DNA of 5,168 nt from an uncultured Deferribacteraceae bacterium (lineage in GTDB: Bacteria > Chrysiogenota > Deferribacteres > Deferribacterales > Mucispirillaceae): NCBI GenBank assembly GCA_947039055.1, contig CAMQYB010000156.1:1-5168 (forward strand), written 5' to 3'. The notes beneath the pieces are model-generated. The model saw only the letters and a list, made by a program, of their open reading frames with translations. It was not told where the DNA came from and did not search any database. Each line of letters opens with the position of its first letter. Positions within the stretch are counted from its first letter, which is position 1. A program made the position numbers and the translations under genes. Shown here in pieces: positions 1-4,369 of the stretch.

Positions 1-894
1 TGAAGTGTTTATAGAGCTTAATTCAGTATTTTTTTCTAATAGTTCTCCTTTAATATGACTAGAACTACCCAATACACACATAGATATGCTTACTGCTTGC
101 AAATAGCCACAATCCTCAGTAAAAACTAGATTTCCAAATGAATCAAACAATTCTATGTAATAATGAGAGATATCCTCAGGTAGTGCAATGTCCTCTATCT
201 TATTATTTTTTATGTTGCTTACTTTATTTACAACCACGTGATGTGAAGCATTTTTAAGAATTAAATGTAATGTATGGTCGGTAAAATCATATTTTTGTGA
301 TAACTCAAAAGAGCAAATCATATTTTGGGGAGATACTTTTATAAAAGATTCTTTAAATATCATGGAGTTGTTCATGAGAAAAAACGAGCCCAATTGATGA
401 TTGCTACTTTGTATAAATAAATGATGGGCATAATCGTTCATTATAGGTAGTATCTTGGGGATATCTATCTCTTGAAACCTATCACAAAGCCATAAATACC
501 GATACTTATGTGAGCTTATTAGCCTTGTTTCATATGTAGAAACATCTAAAAATGCCTCTGAACTATATAGTACCTTTACCTCCTCATCTAAAGTTTCTCC
601 AATATCAAACCCAAGCATTTTAAAAGAAAATATGTTGTTATTTAGTTTTTCATTAAAAGCATTAAAACTATCTTCTCTTACAACAGAAGTTTCCATCACT
701 AAAACGTGATCTTTATATTTACCATGCTCTTCAGAGTCTTCGACAAATTTATGATACTCAGACACATTTATCTCTATTTTTTTATTACTATCAAGTCCAT
801 CAATATAATCATCAAATGGTATAAGAAATCCAAACAGAAAGATTGATTGATCTGTAGATTTAAGGGTATAGCGATAAGCTAGGTAGTGTTTCAT
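1..894 (-). CDS. Unrecognised large protein, N-terminal 298 residues (runs off left edge)
   Basis: An uninterrupted reading frame on the minus strand starts at ATG 892-894 and is still open at base 1, so the C-terminal part is missing from the window. The start is supported by an AAGGAG Shine-Dalgarno a few bases upstream (about 902-907). The protein begins MKHYLAYRYTLK. It has no signal peptide or clear membrane segment and is rich in aromatic residues and alternating hydrophobics, suggesting a mixed alpha/beta soluble fold. Near residues 254-272 a beta-rich stretch reads YYIELFDSFGNLVFTEDCGY. I see no catalytic motif, nucleotide-binding loop or repeat in the visible part. I do not recognise the family. 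The length, isolated position and proximity to a tRNA remnant suggest an accessory gene, possibly in a defence island. I have only a vague recollection that large VPA1262-type proteins carry similar beta-rich segments, and this is not an assignment. Coding status is secure; function is unknown. Confidence 0.85.
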   Translation of the reverse strand, partial: MKHYLAYRYTLKSTDQSIFLFGFLIPFDDYIDGLDSNKKIEINVSEYHKFVEDSEEHGKYKDHVLVMETSVVREDSFNAFNEKLNNNIFSFKMLGFDIGETLDEEVKVLYSSEAFLDVSTYETRLISSHKYRYLWLCDRFQEIDIPKILPIMNDYAHHLFIQSSNHQLGSFFLMNNSMIFKESFIKVSPQNMICSFELSQKYDFTDHTLHLILKNASHHVVVNKVSNIKNNKIEDIALPEDISHYYIELFDSFGNLVFTEDCGYLQAVSISMCVLGSSSHIKGELLEKNTELSSINTS

Positions 895-947
895 GACATA
901 CTCCTTCTTTATATTTAATTATAAACTTTTCCTTCGATTTTAACTTC

Positions 948-976
948 ATTATAACTAATCTATTGACAATTATCTA
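948..976 (-). promoter_or_regulatory. Candidate sigma-70-type promoter of the left-edge gene
   Basis: Read on the minus strand, a perfect TATAAT -10 (948-953) lies 17 bases downstream of TAGATA (971-976), a 4/6 match to the -35 consensus. Transcription would start near 941 and give a leader of about 47 bases ending in the AAGGAG site of the 894 gene. It overlaps the oppositely directed promoter at 963-990, so the two probably compete or are regulated together. A second minus-strand TATAAT lies nearer the gene but has no good -35. Confidence 0.45.
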
Positions 977-990
977 CCGATAAGGATAAT
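963..990 (+). promoter_or_regulatory. Candidate rightward sigma-70-type promoter, divergent to the left-edge gene
   Basis: A perfect TTGACA -35 (963-968) is followed after 16 bases by GATAAT (985-990), giving a start near 997. An overlapping TATAAT (990-995) would need an unusually long 21-base spacer. The promoter points at the strong SD and short frame at 1023 and at the tRNA antisense segment. The -35 lies inside the spacer of the minus-strand promoter. Confidence 0.55.
969..990. promoter_or_regulatory. Nested dyads over both divergent promoters (possible operator)
   Basis: TTATC at 970-974 and GATAA at 979-983 form a dyad with a 4-base centre. ATTATC at 969-974 and GATAAT at 985-990 form a second dyad with a 10-base centre. 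Both cover the -35 of the minus promoter and the spacer and -10 of the plus promoter, where a dimeric repressor could block both directions. No matching regulator gene is visible nearby. In AT-rich DNA short dyads occur by chance, so this is a weak call. Confidence 0.3.
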
Positions 991-1065
991 ATAATCATGA
1001 AATACACTTAGGGAGGGTTTAGATGTTTGTTGAAAATGATTTTGAATTGAATGACTTTTTACATA

Positions 1066-1110
1066 CACAGGATTTTGAGTCCACAGCGTCTACCATTCCG
1101 CCACTTCGGC
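1066..1110 (-). pseudogene. tRNA-Leu(CAA) 5'-half remnant
   Basis: Read on the minus strand, 45 bases follow canonical tRNA-Leu position by position. The acceptor strand GCCGAAG is at positions 1-7 and TG at 8-9. The D-stem GCG (10-12) pairs with CGC (23-25), and the D-loop carries GGTAGA. The anticodon loop CTCAAAA has anticodon CAA at plus-strand bases 1075-1077. The anticodon stem is broken: GTGGA on the 5' side faces TCCTG on the 3' side, giving two mismatches at the outer pairs. Beyond base 1066 there is no variable arm, T-arm or 3' acceptor strand, and no GCCGAAG complement in the flank. It therefore cannot make a working tRNA. Resemblance breaks off just after the anticodon loop, a position used as crossover site by some tyrosine integrases, so it may be one attachment-site half of an integrated element. 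No integrase lies in the window. Confidence 0.7.
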
Positions 1111-1120
1111 AAGTGTTTTT
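1102..1120 (+). terminator. Possible small intrinsic terminator
   Basis: On the plus strand CACTT (1102-1106) pairs with AAGTG (1111-1115) around a CGGC loop, followed directly by five T residues (1116-1120). The 5-bp stem is short and mostly A/T, so it would be weak. It would end a transcript begun at about 997 after roughly 124 nt. Part of the stem is the acceptor end of the tRNA-Leu remnant read in antisense. Confidence 0.3.
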
Positions 1121-1181
1121 GTGCGTTGCGTATCTAAACCATGTGTCTAGCCGTAAAATAAATATCAAATAGACTGATATC

Positions 1182-1265
1182 TCGCTAACATTAATCTGTA
1201 AAACAAATTATATCATTAACCAATATCTAACAAGCTACTTTCAGATTTGATCGCTAACTATAATC
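1182..1265. repeat. Imperfect 15-bp direct repeat in the noncoding stretch
   Basis: TCGCTAACATTAATC at 1182-1196 recurs as TCGCTAACTATAATC at 1251-1265, a 13/15 match with the two mismatches adjacent. The copies are 69 bp apart, close to an integral number of helical turns. The stretch from 1173 to the ankyrin gene otherwise holds only promoter-like sequences and a doubtful small frame. The repeat could be a pair of protein-binding sites (regulator or recombination-directionality factor) or chance in AT-rich DNA. Confidence 0.4.
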
Positions 1266-1270
1266 ATATA

Positions 1271-1299
1271 TTATCACCCATTTGTCAATACTCTAAAAT
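1271..1299 (+). promoter_or_regulatory. Weak candidate promoter upstream of the small frame at 1317
   Basis: TTATCA (1271-1276, 4/6 to the -35 consensus) and TAAAAT (1294-1299, 5/6 to the -10) are separated by 17 bases, giving a start near 1306. That would leave only about 10 bases before ATG 1317, with no Shine-Dalgarno. It could equally begin a long leader for the ankyrin gene. Confidence 0.25.
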
Positions 1300-1316
1300 A
1301 ACTTTACAACATCGGT

Positions 1317-1550
1317 ATGAGAACATTTACTCAAAGTTCTAAATTATATTCAACACAAACATCTATATATAAAAAAATATTAGATCCATATACTGCCGAT
1401 AAAACACAGTACCAACCAATCAACTTCTATAATGATACCTATAAAATATTAAACATCGATTGGCAAGGTACTTATATTTATGCTAAAATAAATATAATAC
1501 AATTTTTTGTAACTAAAAATATTTCAGTGTACAAACACAAAAACAAATAA
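1317..1550 (+). CDS. Doubtful small hypothetical protein (77 aa)
   Basis: The frame opens at ATG 1317 and stops just before the SD of the ankyrin gene, leaving a 10-base gap, as in a two-gene operon. No Shine-Dalgarno precedes the ATG. The composition (Tyr, Ile, Asn, Lys, Thr) is what AT-rich noncoding DNA gives by chance. A good extended -10 promoter (1460-1489) lies inside it. I see no domain, signal peptide or recognisable motif. It may be a leader region of the ankyrin gene rather than a gene. If it is not coding, 1173-1560 is a stretch of almost 390 bases containing only promoter-like sequence and the 15-bp direct repeat. Confidence 0.25.
   Translation: MRTFTQSSKLYSTQTSIYKKILDPYTADKTQYQPINFYNDTYKILNIDWQGTYIYAKINIIQFFVTKNISVYKHKNK
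1460..1489 (+). promoter_or_regulatory. Candidate promoter of the ankyrin-repeat gene
   Basis: TTGGCA (1460-1465, 5/6 to the -35 consensus) and TAAAAT (1484-1489, 5/6 to the -10) are separated by 18 bases. A TGC at 1481-1483 makes an extended -10. The start would be near 1496, leaving a leader of about 65 bases to the GTG at 1561. It is the best promoter-like sequence before the ankyrin gene. Confidence 0.45.
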
Positions 1551-1560
1551 AGGAAGCATA

Positions 1561-2232
1561 GTGATTAACAATACTTTTATTAAGAGTGCAGAAAATGGTG
1601 ATTTAGCTCTCGTACAGGAATGTCTATCTAAAGGTGCTGATATTCAGACTACAGATGACTGTGGCAAAACAGCTATCATACACTCTTCAGAAAATGGACA
1701 TCTTGAAATTGTTAAATATTTAGCTGAACAAGGGGCTGATATTCATGCTAAAGATAAATGTGGCAAAACACCATTGATAGCTTCTTCCAATAAGGGATAT
1801 ATAGAAACCGTGCAGTATCTAGTAGAAAATGGTGCTGATATTCATTGCATAAATATACATAGTGCTACGGCATTTATGTATGCTTCTCGTCATGGACATT
1901 TAAAAGTTATTAAATATCTTATTGAGCAAGGTGCCAATATTAATACAAAAAATAAACGTGGACTAACAGCATTTATGTGGGCTGCAAACGAAGGACATTT
2001 AAAAGTTGTCAAATATCTTATTGAGCAAGGTGCTGATATTCATGATGTAAATATATCAAATTGGACAGCATTAATGCAAGCAGCTGATAGTGGATTTGTA
2101 GATGTAGTGCAATACTTAGCAGAATGTGGAACTGATATTAATATCAAAAACAGTAAAGGTCAAACAGCGATTGACGTGGCTATACATGAAAAACAAACTG
2201 AAGTCGTCAAATATTTAGAGAGTCTTAAATAA
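1561..2232 (+). CDS. Ankyrin-repeat protein, seven repeats
   Basis: This 223-residue protein consists almost wholly of ankyrin repeats at an exact 33-residue period: roughly residues 2-33, 34-66, 67-99, 100-132, 133-165, 166-198 and a short seventh, 199-223. Typical unit features are G-x-TA at the start of each unit, GHLEIVKYL in the second helix and QGADIH in the loop. There is no signal peptide, membrane segment or fused catalytic domain, so it is expected in the cytoplasm as a binding scaffold; the partner cannot be read from the sequence. The start is GTG 1561, chosen because AGGAAG (1551-1556) lies just upstream and the first repeat begins immediately. Units four and five share a 48-bp block 99 bp apart (1894-1941 and 1993-2040, 44/48 identical), showing recent duplication or conversion. 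Bacterial ankyrin proteins may be host-directed effectors or inhibitors of a neighbouring enzyme; neither is shown here. It is followed by a 104-bp gap and then the flavoprotein gene on the same strand. Confidence 0.95.
   Translation: MINNTFIKSAENGDLALVQECLSKGADIQTTDDCGKTAIIHSSENGHLEIVKYLAEQGADIHAKDKCGKTPLIASSNKGYIETVQYLVENGADIHCINIHSATAFMYASRHGHLKVIKYLIEQGANINTKNKRGLTAFMWAANEGHLKVVKYLIEQGADIHDVNISNWTALMQAADSGFVDVVQYLAECGTDINIKNSKGQTAIDVAIHEKQTEVVKYLESLK
1894..2040 (+). repeat. Near-identical 48-bp tandem copies inside the ankyrin gene
   Basis: Bases 1894-1941 and 1993-2040 match at 44 of 48 positions at a distance of 99 bp (33 codons). They encode GHLKVIKYLIEQGANI and GHLKVVKYLIEQGADI. The other repeat units have diverged much more at the nucleotide level, so these two arose by recent unit duplication or gene conversion. 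They make the gene prone to gaining or losing whole repeats. Confidence 0.9.
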
Positions 2233-2277
2233 CGTAAATTAAAATATAACCGTACACATTTTTTATAAAATAATTAG

Positions 2278-2306
2278 TTCACAAAACAACATTAATAATA
2301 TAGCAT
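2278..2306 (+). promoter_or_regulatory. Weak candidate promoter of the flavoprotein gene
   Basis: The 104-bp gap after the ankyrin gene has no convincing terminator hairpin. TTCACA (2278-2283, 4/6) and TAGCAT (2301-2306, 4/6) at 17-base spacing could form a promoter. CATAAT (2304-2309) is a better -10 but needs a 20-base spacer. Co-transcription from the ankyrin promoter is also possible. Confidence 0.25.
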
Positions 2307-2336
2307 AATAATATAGAATAAGAGGAAAAGGAAATA

Positions 2337-3521
2337 ATGACTCGTAACAAATATGACGTAATAATTATAGGTGCAGGAGCAAGTGGTATTATGGCAGCAG
2401 CATCTGCTTTGAAGGATAATAAAACTGTGCTTGTAATTGATAATCAAGATACTCCACTTAGGAAAGTTAAAATATCTGGTGGTGGTAGATGTAATTTTAC
2501 TAATCTTGATATGTCGGCTGATCATTATATTTCTGAAAATCCGCATTTCGTTAAGTCTGCACTTAAGCAATTTGACGTTTCTGATTTTCTTCAAGAAATG
2601 GATAAAAACAATATTCAATATCATGAAAGAAAATTGGGACAAATATTTTGTAAAAATAGTGCTACTGATATTATCGATTATTTACTAGATCAATCAAAGG
2701 GTGCAGATTTTTCATTCACCACAGATATAACCTCGTTGAAAAAAAATAATAATATATTTGAAATAAAAACAAACAGTGGATCTTTTAATTCTGCATCTGT
2801 AATAATATCAACAGGTGGGATATCATTCCCGAACCTAGGGGTTAGTAATTTTGCAGTAGAGACTGCAAAAAACTTCGGTTTAAATGTTATAGATTTTACT
2901 CCTGCACTTGTGCCACTTAGATTAGAAAATCCGTATACAGAACTTGCAGGAACAGCTTTTCCATGTAAAACAAGTATCGGTAAAAAGTTTTTTTATGATA
3001 ATTTATTATTTACTCATAACGGATTAAGTGGGCCTGCAATATTAAAGGTTTCGTCGTATTGGCGTAAGGGTGATACTGTTGGTATAGATCTACTGCCAAA
3101 TATGAATATAAAGCAAATTATAGATCAAGAAAAAACTTCAAACATTAAACAAAGAATTCACTCATTTCTGAAAAATTATTTTACTGCAAAAGTTGCAAAT
3201 TGGATTTTATATGAAACAGATATAGACAATATAAATATTCAAGGATTATCCAATAATCAAATTGATCTACTGCATAATTTTATACATTTTTTCACAGTAA
3301 AACCTGTCGGAGATATGGGATATGATATGGCAGAAATATGCAGAGGTGGAGTAGATACCAAAGAGTTATCATCAAAAACTTTTGAAGCAAACAAAGTACC
3401 TGGACTATATTTTATAGGTGAAGCTATAGACATAGCTGGAAATCTTGGAGGATACAATATATGGTTTGCATTTGCTAGTGGATTTATTGCTGGAAAGTGT
3501 CAGAGTAATAATAAATCTTAA
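2337..3521 (+). CDS. HI0933/BaiN-like NAD(P)/FAD-dependent oxidoreductase
   Basis: This 394-residue protein has the usual length for the HI0933 (YhiN/BaiN-like) flavoprotein family and is complete. An N-terminal Rossmann FAD-binding motif, GAGASG at residues 12-17, follows a hydrophobic strand. The family signature RKVKISGGGRCNFTN is at 42-56, a second dinucleotide segment STGGISFPNLG lies mid-protein, and GEAIDIAG (361-368) with GGYN (371-374) closes the FAD site at the C-terminus. It has no signal peptide, so a cytoplasmic redox enzyme is expected. Most family members have no proven substrate; BaiN of Clostridium scindens has been linked to bile-acid reduction, but that cannot be transferred on sequence family alone. 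ATG 2337 is preceded by AAGG (2328-2331) and AGAGGA (2321-2326). The gene is downstream of the ankyrin gene and convergent with the Crp/Fnr gene; I see no functional tie to either. Confidence 0.94.
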   Translation: MTRNKYDVIIIGAGASGIMAAASALKDNKTVLVIDNQDTPLRKVKISGGGRCNFTNLDMSADHYISENPHFVKSALKQFDVSDFLQEMDKNNIQYHERKLGQIFCKNSATDIIDYLLDQSKGADFSFTTDITSLKKNNNIFEIKTNSGSFNSASVIISTGGISFPNLGVSNFAVETAKNFGLNVIDFTPALVPLRLENPYTELAGTAFPCKTSIGKKFFYDNLLFTHNGLSGPAILKVSSYWRKGDTVGIDLLPNMNIKQIIDQEKTSNIKQRIHSFLKNYFTAKVANWILYETDIDNINIQGLSNNQIDLLHNFIHFFTVKPVGDMGYDMAEICRGGVDTKELSSKTFEANKVPGLYFIGEAIDIAGNLGGYNIWFAFASGFIAGKCQSNNKS

Positions 3522-3558
3522 AACTTGATCGGTTTATAAAAACTATCTAGGATATTCC

Positions 3559-3590
3559 AATATCACTAATATAACAAAATATCACTAATA
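3559..3590. repeat. 13-bp direct repeat between convergent genes
   Basis: AATATCACTAATA occurs at 3559-3571 and again at 3578-3590, a 19-bp period, in the 110-bp gap between the 3' ends of the flavoprotein and Crp/Fnr genes. The gap has no convincing GC-rich terminator hairpin. A weak AAAC/GTTT dyad follows the flavoprotein stop. The repeat is exact, but it lies where a promoter operator would not be expected, so its role is unclear. Confidence 0.6.
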
Positions 3591-3631
3591 AAATATTAAC
3601 TAGAACTCAGAATAAAAATAACATGATATCT

Positions 3632-4276
3632 TTATAAAATTTCAAATTCATTTTTATTGTATTTAATGACCCCTTCTTTTTGCATTTTACTAAACTCATT
3701 TGACATAGCACTTCTATCTACACAGAGGTATGCTGCAAGATTTTCACGACTATGAGGTATAGTAAATTTTTTCTCCTGTCCACGATGCATATCCAGATAT
3801 AATAACAATCTTTCTCTTGTCGTACGTTTAGAAATCAGCTCTATTTTTTGATGTAATACGAGGTTTTTATTAGCAACTAATTTAAGCATATTCGCTATCA
3901 ATTTTGAGTGTGATGGACACGCAGATGAACAAGAAGTAATAATCTTTTTATAATCTAAAAGAAGCACTTCACTTTTTACCAAAGACACAACTGTAACGAA
4001 ACTCTTCAACATATTTGAACATGCAAACACTTCTCCAAAACTTTCAGAAACAGATAATTCTGTAAGAATATTCTCTTTTCCATCTATATCATATTTTATT
4101 ATTTTCACAGAACCTGACAGAATTATATATATATAATTAACCTTATCTCCAGCGTGTAAAACAATCTCATTTTTATTAAACTTTTTCTTGATAGGAGATA
4201 AACAAGGAATAGTTTTTTCAAAATCACTTAATTCAATCCCCTCAAATAAATCATTACTTTTCACAATATTATACAT
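3632..4276 (-). CDS. Crp/Fnr-family transcriptional regulator
   Basis: This 214-residue protein is full length for the family. Residues about 10-110 form the cyclic-nucleotide-binding-like beta barrel (IILSGSVKII at 51-60, SFGEVFA at 79-85). A dimerisation helix spans about 120-150. The C-terminal winged helix-turn-helix is at about 155-214, with the recognition region SRENLAAYLCVDRSAMSNEF at 176-195. The [4Fe-4S] cysteine pattern of FNR is absent. C116 and C120 in SCSSACPSH form the CxxxCxxH motif I associate with clostridial members, a possible redox or metal sensor. The gene is divergent from the ferredoxin gene with a perfect palindrome between them, so regulation of that gene and of itself is likely. 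By analogy with HcpR-type regulators the signal may be nitrosative or redox stress; that is inference. The ATG at 4274-4276 is the only workable start, because an in-frame stop lies just upstream. The AAGGAG (4291-4296) sits an unusual 14 bases away. Confidence 0.94.
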   Translation of the reverse strand: MYNIVKSNDLFEGIELSDFEKTIPCLSPIKKKFNKNEIVLHAGDKVNYIYIILSGSVKIIKYDIDGKENILTELSVSESFGEVFACSNMLKSFVTVVSLVKSEVLLLDYKKIITSCSSACPSHSKLIANMLKLVANKNLVLHQKIELISKRTTRERLLLYLDMHRGQEKKFTIPHSRENLAAYLCVDRSAMSNEFSKMQKEGVIKYNKNEFEIL

Positions 4277-4296
4277 TTTTTAACACACATCTCCTT

Positions 4297-4312
4297 TGTT
4301 GTAGTTACAACA
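4297..4312. promoter_or_regulatory. Perfect 16-bp palindrome, probable Crp/Fnr-family operator
   Basis: TGTTGTA (4297-4303) and TACAACA (4306-4312) are exact inverted repeats around GT. The site lies between the divergent regulator and ferredoxin genes. Its centre is about -41.5 from the start expected from TATATT (4334-4339), the class II activator position for Crp/Fnr proteins. Relative to the regulator gene it lies directly upstream of the SD, inside the predicted leader, where binding would repress. It resembles the short GTAAC/GTTAC-type sites I recall for clostridial HcpR-like proteins only loosely. Confidence 0.6.
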
Positions 4313-4326
4313 TACTTATTATTTTA

Positions 4327-4339
4327 AGTATACTATATT
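4327..4339 (+). promoter_or_regulatory. Promoter core region shared by regulator and ferredoxin genes
   Basis: For the ferredoxin gene, TATACT (4329-4334) and TATATT (4334-4339) are candidate -10 elements. Neither has a good -35, as expected of an activator-dependent promoter whose operator at 4297-4312 replaces it. Because AGTATACT (4327-4334) is itself palindromic, the minus strand also reads TATACT (4327-4332), 16 bases from TTGTAT. This would start the regulator transcript near 4320. Confidence 0.45.
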
Positions 4340-4369
4340 AATATGTAAATACAAGTAAGGAGTTATATT

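Larger units (their letters stand above)
1023..1172 (+). pseudogene. Short 49-codon frame with strong SD that reads through the antisense of a tRNA-Leu fragment
   Basis: ATG 1023 is preceded by a strong SD (GGGAGG, 1011-1016) at good spacing and by the promoter at 963-990, so translation may well initiate here. The first 14 or so codons (MFVENDFELNDFLH) look like the start of an ordinary protein. The frame then enters the antisense of the tRNA-Leu remnant at 1066-1110, giving residues such as FESTASTIPPLR, which are the typical spurious peptide read from the wrong strand of tRNA-Leu genes. It ends at TAG 1170-1172. The most economical reading is the 5' end of a gene truncated by recombination at a tRNA. 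A genuine 49-residue peptide, or an RNA with an incidental frame, cannot be excluded. Confidence 0.35.

Noticed and set aside
1066..1110. A functional tRNA-Leu gene
   Set aside because: The anticodon stem has two mismatches, and the variable arm, T-arm and 3' acceptor strand are absent from the flank.
1894..2040. CRISPR-like array or mobile repeat
   Set aside because: The 99-bp spaced repeats are in frame and encode ankyrin units with an exact 33-residue period.
2292..2642. 116-codon minus-strand frame under the flavoprotein start
   Set aside because: It lies antisense to the conserved FAD-binding region, has no SD and has a low-complexity Ile/Phe/Tyr composition. It is a shadow of the real gene.
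2437..2688. 83-codon plus-strand frame inside the flavoprotein gene
   Set aside because: It is an out-of-frame shadow with a hydrophobic, repetitive composition and no start signals.
3257..3457. 66-codon minus-strand frame
   Set aside because: It lies antisense to the conserved C-terminal FAD motifs of the flavoprotein and has no recognisable content.
3522..3545. Intrinsic terminator after the flavoprotein gene
   Set aside because: Only a 4-bp AAAC/GTTT stem with no proper T-tract was found, too weak to call.
3551..3564. GATATT/AATATC inverted repeat as a terminator
   Set aside because: The loop would be only two bases and the stem is almost all A/T; no T-tract follows.
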